Positions 1 through 6,454 are shown, counted from the first letter of the stretch. The stretch: 6,991 nucleotides of DNA from Planctomycetia bacterium (GCA_005799205.1 SYHM01000098.1:1-6991), one strand, 5' to 3'. Notes: generated by a model from the sequence alone, not told the origin. Made by a program: numbers and translations.

Positions 1-572
1 GGACTGACCCAATCAAGTTCACGAACCAGCGCCGCATACGTCGCGGTCGCCCGCTCGAGGGCGGCGCGTTTCGCGTCGGCGGTCGCAGTAAACCATCCAT
101 TCTTGTCGAGCCAGTAGGGAAGCCATGGGACGCCGTAGTAAGTCCACTTCGTGTCTGGAAAGCGAGCCTTGACTGCACGGATCGTTCGAATCATCGTCTC
201 GATCGCGCGAGCCCCCTCGGGAGAATCAGGTCCCTTCTGCAGGTTGTCAGAAAACGGGTCCTCGAAATCGAGCATCCCAAAAATGGGCGCGCGTCCCTTG
301 GTTTCAGCTTCAATCGCGTTCACCACAGCCTCTGGATTGATGATCCCGGTTGTTGCACACTGTGGATCGCACCCCTGATAGACAAGATAGAAGGTCCGCG
401 CACCGATGGCTGTCACGCGATCGACGGCGTTTCGAGAGGGCAAGATGTCGTACAGCAGCGTGAGCGGCATTCGAGCAGGCGCCGCTGGTGCTACGCGAGG
501 TGGCTCGCTTTGCAAGCCGAGCAAGCCAGCGCTCACGGTCACGATCGCCGCGACAGTGTGCGCGAACCTCAC
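1..572 (-). CDS. Secreted or membrane-anchored protein of unknown function, 3' end missing (possible TIM-barrel/glycosidase-like fold)
   Basis: The frame stays open from a GTG start to the left edge, giving 190 residues without the C-terminus. An in-frame TGA lies just upstream, so GTG is the first sensible start. GAGG sits 5 bases before it, and the GTG overlaps the stop of the acyltransferase gene (GTGA). The first ~20 residues (Arg2, then a hydrophobic stretch AAIVTVSAGLLGL) look like a signal peptide or N-terminal anchor. No lipobox Cys is seen. A Pro/Ala-rich linker follows (residues ~24-36). The mature part alternates short hydrophobic strands with helices: LTLLYD (37-42), ARTFYLVYQG (58-67), APIFGMLDFEDPF (95-107), TKWTYYGVPWLPYW (141-154). 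Acidic residues D102, E104 and D105 follow a strand, as in TIM-barrel hydrolases, and C68/C72 could form a disulfide. I do not recognise a named family. The glycoside-hydrolase-like idea is inference from this pattern and from the polysaccharide-operon context. Confidence 0.8.
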   Translation of the reverse strand, partial: MRFAHTVAAIVTVSAGLLGLQSEPPRVAPAAPARMPLTLLYDILPSRNAVDRVTAIGARTFYLVYQGCDPQCATTGIINPEAVVNAIEAETKGRAPIFGMLDFEDPFSDNLQKGPDSPEGARAIETMIRTIRAVKARFPDTKWTYYGVPWLPYWLDKNGWFTATADAKRAALERATATYAALVRELDWVS

Positions 573-1660
573 GAGCGCCTCGACATTTCATGCGCAAGGA
601 GTGGGTGTCGCTTCTTTCGCATGGCGATCCGTTCAACAAAGAACCACGAGCAAGTCGCTGCAGCGAGTGTGAAGCCAAAAACCGCCACGACATCACCCCA
701 TCCAGATCCATACTGGTAGAAGATCAGAAGGTTGATGAGCGGCATGTGAAAAATGTAGACCCCGTATGAGATGTCGTTTCCACCGAGTAGGCGCTTCGCC
801 AGCGTCGGCGCCGAGTATGCGGCCGAAAGCACTGTGATGGCGAGAAACGGAAACAGAAGTGGCGTGATTTCATTGCCCGTTGTCCAGCCACAGTAGCGGA
901 CTCCCAGCGCTGCGATCAGCCCATAGCACACCGCGATCGGAACAATCCGTCCGTTGACAAGTGGATAGAGAGCATCGAAGTGTTTCTGGGCGAGGATCCC
1001 CAACATGAACATGAACAGCCACGGAATGAACGTCACATAGCCCAGTCGAATCACGAACGCCTCGGGGTCGAGCGCAGCAAGGTGCTTGTAGACGGCATTC
1101 GCACAGGCAAAGAGCAGAATCAAGACAATCAGTGCACGAGTCGCGCTGACACCAAAGCGACTGAGTCGCGCGAGTCCCCAATACAGCAAAGGAATGAGCA
1201 CATAGAACTGCAATTCAACTGTGATGGTCCAGAGACTGCCGTTGAGCACTCCGAATCCAAAGGCGCGCAAGAACTCTGGGTTGTAGAACTGAACGATCGT
1301 CACTTGACCAACAGCCCACACGATGAGATCAGCGGCGGACCACGCTTGTGTTGCGAGGTATCCAGTGGCGAACAGCGCAACGATCGAGAGCGCGGTGCAG
1401 ACAACCAGCGCCGGAAAGATACGCAGAGCGCGATTGCGCGCGTACTCGGCGAGTCGAGAGTTGTTCTCGAACGACTTGCTAATGAGGAATCCGCTCGTAA
1501 AGAAAAAGACGGGAACCCCAGGAAACCACGCTGTACTTGAATACAGCCACGTGTCCCTCATGTGAAAGTGCTCGAGCGTGTGGTGCAGGACGACCTCGAG
1601 CGCCGCAAAGAGTCGAATCAGGTCAAGGTTGTTTGTTCGAAAAACATCCTTCGAAATCAT
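569..1660 (-). CDS. Acyltransferase family 3 (OafA/YrhL-type) membrane O-acyltransferase
   Basis: This 363-residue integral membrane protein probably transfers an acetyl or similar acyl group to a sugar hydroxyl of a lipid-linked or exported glycan. The N-terminus NLDLIRLFAALEVVLHHTLE is the family signature: R16 and H27 fit the R-X10-H motif, with a second His at 26. Further AT3 marks are GVPVFFFTSGFLI (48-60), RALRIFPAL (77-85), GSLWTITVELQFYVLIPLL (141-159), DISYGVYIFHMPLI (296-309) and FVERIAMRK (341-349). There are roughly ten hydrophobic segments. The length fits a stand-alone AT3 domain with no fused periplasmic SGNH domain. The ATG overlaps the gmd stop (ATGA), and the stop overlaps the next gene's GTG, so it is the middle gene of a coupled three-gene unit. 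The exact acceptor sugar cannot be read from sequence; fucose or a backbone sugar is possible given gmd/fcl. Confidence 0.92.
   Translation of the reverse strand: MISKDVFRTNNLDLIRLFAALEVVLHHTLEHFHMRDTWLYSSTAWFPGVPVFFFTSGFLISKSFENNSRLAEYARNRALRIFPALVVCTALSIVALFATGYLATQAWSAADLIVWAVGQVTIVQFYNPEFLRAFGFGVLNGSLWTITVELQFYVLIPLLYWGLARLSRFGVSATRALIVLILLFACANAVYKHLAALDPEAFVIRLGYVTFIPWLFMFMLGILAQKHFDALYPLVNGRIVPIAVCYGLIAALGVRYCGWTTGNEITPLLFPFLAITVLSAAYSAPTLAKRLLGGNDISYGVYIFHMPLINLLIFYQYGSGWGDVVAVFGFTLAAATCSWFFVERIAMRKKRHPLLAHEMSRRS
578..581 (-). promoter_or_regulatory. Ribosome binding site for the secreted-protein gene
   Basis: GAGG on the minus strand lies 5 bases upstream of the GTG at 572-570, inside the last codons of the acyltransferase gene. 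It supports the GTG as the real start and suggests translational coupling with the upstream gene. Confidence 0.6.
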
Positions 1661-2706
1661 TGATCTTGTCCGAGCGACACAGGCAGCGCATGACCTGCAT
1701 CGCGAAGCGTCTTCTCTCGTCGCGCGATCTCAAAGTCCGAATCAACCATCATTCGCGCGAGTTCCTCGACGCCCACCTTGGGAGTCCACTTGAGCACCTT
1801 CTTTGCCTTGGTTGCATCGCCCTGCAGCTGCTCGACCTCTGCAGGCCGAAAGTATCGCGGATCAATCTCAATGAAGTCGTTGGCATCGAGTCCAACATGA
1901 CTGAAGGCGAGCTCGCAGAACTGGCGGACAGAAATCATCTTGCCTGTCGCGACCACATAGTCGTCGGGGTTTGGTTGCTGCAGCATGAGCCACATCGCTT
2001 CGACATAGTCCCCAGCGAATCCCCAGTCGCGCAATGAATCAATATTGCCCAGATACAACTTTGACTGCATCCCGAGTTTGATGCGGCCGACCGCGCGTGT
2101 GATCTTGCGTGTGACAAATGTTTCGCCGCGGCGGGGGCTCTCGTGATTGAACAGGATGCCGCAACTCGCATGCATCTTGTAACTCTCGCGATAGTTCACA
2201 GTGATCCAATGAGAAAAGACCTTGGCGCATCCGTATGGGGATCGGGGGTAGAAGGGGGTGGTTTCTCGCTGTGGAACCTCCTGCACCTTCCCGAACATCT
2301 CGCTCGAACTTGCCTGATAAAAGCGGATCGCCTTGCCGGAGATTTCTTGGAACGACCGTACCGCTTCGAGCAATCGCATGGTGCCGGTTGCGTCGGTGTC
2401 GACCGTGTAGACCGGTTGGTCAAAACTCACGCGAACATGGCTCTGCGCACCGAGGTTGTAGACCTCATCAGGCTGCACTTTGCGCATGATTTCAGCTAGT
2501 CCGTTGCCGTCGTTCAGATCACCGAAGTGAAGGCGAAGTCTTGCCCCCTTCTCGTGGGGGTCTTGATAGAGATGATCGAGCCGCTCAGTGTTAAAACTTG
2601 AACTGCGCCGGATGATTCCGTGTACCTCGTACCCCTTCGCGAGAAGTAACTCGGCGAGATAGCTTCCGTCCTGTCCTGTGATGCCCGTGATGATTGCTCG
2701 TTTCAA
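1657..2706 (-). CDS. gmd: GDP-mannose 4,6-dehydratase
   Basis: Gmd converts GDP-D-mannose to GDP-4-keto-6-deoxy-D-mannose in the cytoplasm, the first committed step to GDP-L-fucose. It is an extended SDR enzyme with the N-terminal Rossmann motif GITGQDG (residues 8-14), the Gmd signature HGIIRRSSSFNTERLDHLY (29-47) and the dinucleotide-binding segment NLGAQSHV (84-91). The catalytic set is S134 (Thr132 in the E. coli enzyme), E136 in QASSSEMFG, and Y158/K162 in YGCAK. NHESPRRGETFVTRKI (187-202) and RDWGFAGDYVEAMW (226-239) are also typical. The start is taken at TTG: the preceding in-frame ATG at 2805 would add 33 unconserved residues, whereas TTG has GAGGAG 7 bases upstream and puts the Rossmann strand at residues 3-8. 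The resulting 349 residues match the family length. It is first in a minus-strand operon and divergent from fcl. Confidence 0.96.
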   Translation of the reverse strand: MKRAIITGITGQDGSYLAELLLAKGYEVHGIIRRSSSFNTERLDHLYQDPHEKGARLRLHFGDLNDGNGLAEIMRKVQPDEVYNLGAQSHVRVSFDQPVYTVDTDATGTMRLLEAVRSFQEISGKAIRFYQASSSEMFGKVQEVPQRETTPFYPRSPYGCAKVFSHWITVNYRESYKMHASCGILFNHESPRRGETFVTRKITRAVGRIKLGMQSKLYLGNIDSLRDWGFAGDYVEAMWLMLQQPNPDDYVVATGKMISVRQFCELAFSHVGLDANDFIEIDPRYFRPAEVEQLQGDATKAKKVLKWTPKVGVEELARMMVDSDFEIARREKTLRDAGHALPVSLGQDQ

Positions 2707-2713
2707 TGCGGTG

Positions 2714-2719
2714 CTCCTC
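2714..2719 (-). promoter_or_regulatory. Ribosome binding site deciding the TTG start of gmd
   Basis: GAGGAG on the minus strand lies 7 bases before the TTG at 2706-2704. It is the clearest Shine-Dalgarno of the left half of the window and favours TTG over the upstream ATG at 2805. Confidence 0.75.
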
Positions 2720-2753
2720 GGCGCGGTGGGTTGAAGTGTTCGAAAAGAATAGC

Positions 2754-2791
2754 CGAATCTGGACGAATTCCACGCTCGCGCGTCAGATTCG
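2754..2791. repeat. 8-bp inverted repeat in the gmd/fcl intergenic region
   Basis: CGAATCTG (2754-2761) and its exact reverse complement CAGATTCG (2784-2791) are separated by 22 bases. The arm-to-arm centre distance is 30 bp, close to three helical turns, which would suit a dimeric regulator on one DNA face. By rough estimate, an 8-bp match somewhere in a region this size has about a one in ten chance of arising at random, so function is unproven. Confidence 0.4.
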
Positions 2792-2810
2792 CCTGCTTGA
2801 TGCAAGCGGG
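2792..2810 (+). promoter_or_regulatory. Potential hairpin in the fcl leader
   Basis: CCTGCTTG (2792-2799) pairs with CAAGCGGG (2803-2810) over 8 base pairs, one of them G-U, with the three-base loop ATG. It ends 10 bases before the proposed fcl start and contains the only purine-rich stretch (AAGCGGG) that could act as its Shine-Dalgarno. It may therefore mask that site. No T-run follows, so it is not an intrinsic terminator. The same core, GCTTGATGCAAGC, could instead be a small operator. Confidence 0.35.
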
Positions 2811-2820
2811 TATCGTTCGA

Positions 2821-3777
2821 ATGATGGAGCAGAAGTCGTCACAGTGCTTTGCTGGACTGCGTGTCGTTGTCACCGGCGGGGCTGGATTCCTTGGCCGCGT
2901 TGTGGTCGACCGGCTGAAGCAGCGTGGGGTTGCCGAGGTCTTGATCCCGCGCCGGAGCGAGTTCGATCTGACGCGCGAGGCAGATGTTGCTCGGATGTAC
3001 GACACGCTGAAACCAGATGTCATCTTTCACCTCGCGGCGGAAGTTGGCGGCATTGGGGCGAACATGAAGAACCCAGGCCGGTACTTCTTTGCCAACATGG
3101 CGATGGCGCTTCACCTCATCGAACAAGCCCGCCAGAGGCATCTTGGCAAGTTCGTCCAAGTCGGAACGATCTGCGCCTACCCCAAGTTCACGCCAGTCCC
3201 TTTTCGCGAGAGTGATCTGTGGATCGGCTATCCCGAAGAGACGAACGCCCCATACGGCATCGCAAAAAAGGCGGCAATGGTGATGCTCGACGCATACAAC
3301 CGTCAGTACGGGTTGCGTTCAACGTATGTGCTGCCGGTCAATCTGTATGGGCCAGGTGACAACTTCAATCCCGACACGTCGCATGTGATTCCAGCATTGA
3401 TTCGCAAGTGCGTCGACGCGGTCAAGTCGAGCGCACGCTCGATTGAGTGCTGGGGTACGGGTTCAGCAACCCGAGAGTTTCTCTATGTTGACGATGCGGC
3501 GGATGGGTTGATTCGCGCTGCCGAAGTCCTTGACACTCCCGAACCAGTCAATCTTGGCACTGGCATGGAGATCTCAATCCGTGACCTCGTGACCCTCATT
3601 GCACGGTTGAGTGGATTCTCAGGAGAGATTCACTGGGACAGTTCGAAGCCTGACGGTCAGCCGAGGCGTTGCCTCGACACTGAGCGCGCGGCACAGCTGC
3701 TGAACTGGCGTGCTGCGATCGGCTTTGAAGAAGGTCTCAAACGAACCATCGCGTGGTATCGGAATCAACCATCTTGA
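2821..3777 (+). CDS. fcl: GDP-L-fucose synthase (GDP-4-keto-6-deoxymannose 3,5-epimerase-4-reductase)
   Basis: This cytoplasmic NADPH-dependent SDR enzyme epimerises and then reduces the Gmd product to GDP-L-fucose. It has GGAGFLG (residues 19-25), the family signature VGGIGANMKNPGRYF (75-89) and GTICAYPKFTPVPFRES (115-131). T116, Y145 and K149 form the SDR catalytic triad (Ser107, Tyr136, Lys140 in E. coli). C118 and H188 match the epimerase pair Cys109/His179. NLYGPGDNF (174-182), SHVIPALIRK (187-196) and REFLYVDDAA (218-227) are also typical. Starting at ATG 2821 gives 318 residues, close to the family norm. An ATG follows immediately at 2824, and earlier in-frame ATGs at 2731 and 2800 would add unconserved residues. 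The ribosome binding site is weak, so the exact start is uncertain. The gene is divergent from gmd and its stop overlaps the next gene's likely start. Confidence 0.94.
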   Translation: MMEQKSSQCFAGLRVVVTGGAGFLGRVVVDRLKQRGVAEVLIPRRSEFDLTREADVARMYDTLKPDVIFHLAAEVGGIGANMKNPGRYFFANMAMALHLIEQARQRHLGKFVQVGTICAYPKFTPVPFRESDLWIGYPEETNAPYGIAKKAAMVMLDAYNRQYGLRSTYVLPVNLYGPGDNFNPDTSHVIPALIRKCVDAVKSSARSIECWGTGSATREFLYVDDAADGLIRAAEVLDTPEPVNLGTGMEISIRDLVTLIARLSGFSGEIHWDSSKPDGQPRRCLDTERAAQLLNWRAAIGFEEGLKRTIAWYRNQPS

Positions 3778-5018
3778 CAGCCACGAGGCCGAACCCGATT
3801 CGCGTCCTGTTTCTCAATCAGGCGTTCTGGCCTGATGTTGCGGCGACTGCGCAGCATGTCGATGACCTCGCTCGCCATCTCGTGGCTCAGGGCGATCAGG
3901 TGACGGTTGTTGCGAGTCGATCGCTCTATGGGGCGAGCGCCTCAACGTTGCCGCGTCGTGAAAATCACCAGGGAATCCAGGTGTTTCGGGTTGGACTTCA
4001 GTTCTTCGGAAAGCGTGGGATCGCGCTGCGTGCCATCGACTTCGCACTCTTCTATATCGCGGCGCTGTGGCAGTGCTTTATTTTGCCTCGGCACGATGTT
4101 GTGGTCTGTCTCACAACGCCTCCGTTCATTGCGCTCGTCGGAGTGCTGCTGAAGTGGTTCAAAGGGACACGGTTGGTCTATTGGACGATGGATCTCTACC
4201 CCGAAGTTGCGGGTGCCGCCGGGGTCATGAAGCGTGGTTCACTCTCGTGGCGTCTGTTTCAAGCAGTCGATCGGCTCTGCTTACGGTCGAGTGACCGCGT
4301 CGTCGTCCTCGGAGCGTGTATGGCAAAGAGTGTGATCGACAAGGGTGCGCGTCCAGAGCGCGTTGCAACGATCAGCGTGTGGAGCGGCACAGAAGAGTTT
4401 CAAGGTCGCCCGCGCGCTGAGAATCACTTCGAACGCGAGTGGAAGACAGAAGATCGCCTCACGATTCTGTATGTGGGCAACTTCGGGCTTGGCCACGACA
4501 TGGAAGCGATTGCGGGTGCGATCGAGCAGTTGAAGGACGATGATCGAATCAGGTGGCTCTTCATCGGCGGCGGAAAAGCAAAGCGAATTCTTGAAGCGCG
4601 TGTCGCGGCGTGCGGCGCGCGCAATGTCACCATGGGTGGATATCAGCCGCGCGAACTCCTTCCGCAGTTGCTCGAGATGGGGGATGCGCACATCGTCTCG
4701 CTCTTGCCCGGATGGGAGGGACTCATCGTTCCATGCAAGTTCTTCAGCGTGCTTGCTGCAGGAAAGCCAGTGCTTTGGGTCGGGCCGCGCGACAGTGCGT
4801 GCGTGTCAATCTTGCATGAACATGAGTGCGGATTCGAAGTCGCCGCTGGCGATTCAGCAGCACTCGTGGACGCGATTCAACGACTCGCAGCCGATCGATC
4901 CACTGCTCGCCAGATGGGCGATCGAGGCCGCGAGGTCTATCGGGCGAAGTACAGCGTGCAGAGTGCGTGCAATCGTTGGCGAGAAGTTCTCATCGATGTG
5001 CTGAACTCGGCGCGATAG
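3774..5018 (+). CDS. WbuB-like family-4 glycosyltransferase
   Basis: This is a GT-B glycosyltransferase that probably adds a nucleotide-activated sugar to the growing lipid-linked glycan at the cytoplasmic membrane face. From the TTG start it has 414 residues. The N-terminal acceptor domain begins RVLFLNQAFWPDVAATAQHV and carries the hydrophobic, likely membrane-facing segments LFYIAALWQCFIL and PFIALVGVLL. The latter leads into LVYWTMDLYPE (134-144), a WbuB-type motif. The C-terminal donor domain has ILYVGNFGLGHDM (231-243), WLFIGGGKAK and GWEGLIVPCKFFSVLAAGKP (313-332). In the usual EX7E position the first Glu (315) is kept and the second is Phe (323), as I recall for WbuB-type members. The TTG overlaps the fcl stop (TTGA), matching the overlap style of the neighbouring operon. 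A GTG at 3753 would add 7 residues and lacks a ribosome binding site. WbuB itself transfers N-acetyl-L-fucosamine; whether this enzyme uses fucose is inference. Confidence 0.9.
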   Translation: MTATRPNPIRVLFLNQAFWPDVAATAQHVDDLARHLVAQGDQVTVVASRSLYGASASTLPRRENHQGIQVFRVGLQFFGKRGIALRAIDFALFYIAALWQCFILPRHDVVVCLTTPPFIALVGVLLKWFKGTRLVYWTMDLYPEVAGAAGVMKRGSLSWRLFQAVDRLCLRSSDRVVVLGACMAKSVIDKGARPERVATISVWSGTEEFQGRPRAENHFEREWKTEDRLTILYVGNFGLGHDMEAIAGAIEQLKDDDRIRWLFIGGGKAKRILEARVAACGARNVTMGGYQPRELLPQLLEMGDAHIVSLLPGWEGLIVPCKFFSVLAAGKPVLWVGPRDSACVSILHEHECGFEVAAGDSAALVDAIQRLAADRSTARQMGDRGREVYRAKYSVQSACNRWREVLIDVLNSAR

Positions 5019-5034
5019 CCCCGCCCGCCACCAC

Positions 5035-5874
5035 CTACTCGCGCGGCAGCTTTGAGAACTCGTAGATCTTCGACCGAATCTGAGAGAAGTAGCGCGCTTT
5101 CAATCGTGCAAACTCATAGCCGCACCATCCATCGAGAATGCCAAGCTTCCAGAGATACGAGTACACGAAATAACTCGGAGCGAGCCACCAGTATGGCAGT
5201 GTTCGGTACTTGCGGCGCTGAGCTCTGGTGAGGTGACTCCACGGTTCTGACGGCTGGCTGAGCCGCAGATACCGCCGTGCCTCCCACGTCGAATACTCCT
5301 CGTGTCGAGCGAGATATGCGTCGATTCCTTTGAAGTCATGATGGTCCAATTTGGACTTGAGTTGGCCGACACTTCCCTTGAGAATGGGGTGTTCGTGGAT
5401 TTCCATATCGAGCGAACTCCAACCTTTTTCGTCGATACGTTCGTAGTACCCGCTGCCGACCCTAAAAATTGGCAGCTTCACTTGGGGCACCCCAAACGCA
5501 AGTTTTCGTCCGTAGAAGAAGTTCGAGTACACCACTCGAAAGCCGACATGTTTCGTATGAGAAACAGCTTTCGCGAGTTCATCCACGAATTCCTCGGTGA
5601 CATACTCATCTGCATCGAGAAAGAAGACCCACGGCGTCGTTGGCGGGTGGTTCATCAGCAGCCAATTGCGCTTCTTTGGATAGTGACCGTTCCACCGAAA
5701 CTCAACAAAATCGCAGTGGTGTTCGATCGCGATCTCGCGCGTGCGGTCGGTACTTCCTGAGTCAACGATGATCACACGGGCGAATCGCCCAAGTCTGGCA
5801 AGGCACAGCGGAAGATTGCGTTCCTCATCCTTAACGGGAATGATCACCGTGATTGGCAGCTTGGTCGCTGTCAT
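5035..5874 (-). CDS. Family-2 glycosyltransferase
   Basis: This is a 279-residue GT-A glycosyltransferase. The N-terminus TVIIPVKDEERNLPLCL (9-25) is the nucleotide-binding strand and turn. VIIVDSGSTDRT (34-45) holds the UDP/GDP-contacting D38, and FFLDADEYV (84-92) holds the metal-binding DxD at D87/D89. MEIHEHPIL (157-165) is a likely catalytic/acceptor segment. PKKRNWLL (66-73) recalls the QKN-type motif of LgtF/WaaE-like enzymes that extend LPS core or capsule. The C-terminal region has an aromatic-rich stretch (WWLAPSYFVYSYLWKL, 229-244) that may be a single membrane-associated helix, followed by a basic tail. The gene is convergent with the GT4 gene, with 16 bases between stops, and divergent from the acetyltransferase. 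The ATG has no strong ribosome binding site. Donor and acceptor are not readable from sequence. Confidence 0.92.
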   Translation of the reverse strand: MTATKLPITVIIPVKDEERNLPLCLARLGRFARVIIVDSGSTDRTREIAIEHHCDFVEFRWNGHYPKKRNWLLMNHPPTTPWVFFLDADEYVTEEFVDELAKAVSHTKHVGFRVVYSNFFYGRKLAFGVPQVKLPIFRVGSGYYERIDEKGWSSLDMEIHEHPILKGSVGQLKSKLDHHDFKGIDAYLARHEEYSTWEARRYLRLSQPSEPWSHLTRAQRRKYRTLPYWWLAPSYFVYSYLWKLGILDGWCGYEFARLKARYFSQIRSKIYEFSKLPRE

Positions 5875-5920
5875 GAACCATCGATAATATCATGGAGGTG
5901 CTGTTGGACTGATTCCCACA
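5875..5920. promoter_or_regulatory. Short divergent intergenic region between the GT2 and wcaF-like genes
   Basis: Only 46 bases separate the two start codons, so promoter elements for each direction probably lie partly within the opposite gene. The AT-rich core ATAATATCAT is the only -10-like patch. The minus-strand TATTAT (5889-5884) would place transcription start almost on the GT2 ATG, and no -35 fits it. I cannot assign a promoter with confidence. Confidence 0.4.
5894..5899 (+). promoter_or_regulatory. Shine-Dalgarno-like GGAGGT upstream of the wcaF-like gene
   Basis: GGAGGT is a near-perfect ribosome binding site but lies 21 bases before the ATG at 5921, too far for normal use. It is 9 bases from an in-frame CTG at 5909, which would extend the protein by four residues (L/M-I-P-T). 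Either the start is CTG or the motif is not used for this gene. Confidence 0.45.
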
Positions 5921-6454
5921 ATGACAGACCGCGCCTCCTCTCCATATCAGACTTCAGAAAGGATTCGTCGCGTCGTGTGGTCGCTGGTCCAGGCCACGCT
6001 CTTCGCGAACTCCTTTCACAACTGGTATGGCGTGCGTCGCATGTTGCTGCGCTCATTCGGTGCGCGTGTCGCTGGCTCTGCACGCATTCGCCGAAGTGTG
6101 CGCATTGAGATTCCGTGGAATCTCTCGATCGGGTCCGACTCATCAGTCGGTGATCGCGCGACCCTCTATTGCCTCGGACCAGTCAACATTGGTGCGCGGG
6201 TCACGATCTCGCAAGGAGCGCACCTCTGCGCGGGCACACATGACTATCGCACCCCCGCGATGCAACTTCGTCGCTCGACAATCATCATCGACGATGACGC
6301 GTGGGTTGCAGCCGATGCATTCGTGGGTCCCGATGTCACCGTCGGCGCGGGAGCGATTCTGGGAGCCCGCGGCGTTGCTCTTCAGTCGCTTGAGTGCTGG
6401 ACCATCTATCTCGGAAACCCTGCGGTCGCCGTGAAACCACGCCCTCGCTTATAG
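5921..6454 (+). CDS. WcaF-like hexapeptide-repeat (LbH) acetyltransferase
   Basis: This 177-residue trimeric left-handed beta-helix acetyltransferase, related to colanic acid WcaF and to maltose/serine acetyltransferases, probably moves acetyl from acetyl-CoA to a sugar hydroxyl in the cytoplasm. The N-terminal segment WSLVQATLFANSFHNWYGVRR (20-40) is the WcaF-type leading helix region. Imperfect hexapeptide coils run IEIPWNLSIGSDSSVGDRA (62-80) and LGPVNIGARVTISQGAHLCA (85-104). The catalytic His is H107 in GTHDY. A loop (108-124) is followed by further coils, WVAADAFVGPDVTVGAGAIL (128-147), and the usual C-terminal YLGNPAVAVKPR. The length is typical. The ATG at 5921 is the conservative start, but a CTG at 5909 fits the visible ribosome binding site better. 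cysS follows after 10 bases and is probably co-transcribed. The name wcaF is withheld because the colanic acid pathway itself is not shown. Confidence 0.9.
   Translation: MTDRASSPYQTSERIRRVVWSLVQATLFANSFHNWYGVRRMLLRSFGARVAGSARIRRSVRIEIPWNLSIGSDSSVGDRATLYCLGPVNIGARVTISQGAHLCAGTHDYRTPAMQLRRSTIIIDDDAWVAADAFVGPDVTVGAGAILGARGVALQSLECWTIYLGNPAVAVKPRPRL

Larger units (their letters stand above)
2707..2820. promoter_or_regulatory. Divergent intergenic region between gmd and fcl
   Basis: These 114 bases separate the starts of two oppositely transcribed genes and should hold promoters for both directions. No strong sigma70-type promoter stands out. On the minus strand TATTCT (about 2752-2747) is a possible -10 for gmd, without a good -35. 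On the plus strand TTGAAG (2731-2736) and GAATCT (2755-2760) with an 18-base gap are a weak candidate for fcl. The region also carries two inverted repeats, listed separately. The promoter positions are inference; the divergent layout is seen directly. Confidence 0.55.

Noticed and set aside
310..711. 133-codon Arg-rich open frame on the minus strand spanning the acyltransferase/secreted-protein junction
   Set aside because: It overlaps both real genes in another frame and its composition (many Arg, Ser, Cys, His) is that of a shadow frame.
980..1540. 186-codon open frame on the plus strand
   Set aside because: It lies wholly antisense to the acyltransferase gene, its product is highly charged and low in hydrophobic residues, and it resembles no family. 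It is a shadow frame of a high-GC gene.
5010..5044. Possible bidirectional terminator between convergent genes (GCGCGA / TCGCGC)
   Set aside because: The stem is only 6 bp with a loop of about 23 bases, and no T-run flanks either side. It is too weak to call.
5302..5760. 152-codon open frame on the plus strand
   Set aside because: It is antisense to the GT2 gene, which has clear motifs over the same bases. No ribosome binding site or recognisable domain is seen.
5861..5890. Promoter-like TTGGTC-18-TAATAT on the plus strand upstream of the wcaF-like gene
   Set aside because: Only three bases of the -35 match, and the implied transcription start would fall inside the GGAGGT site, leaving no usable leader.
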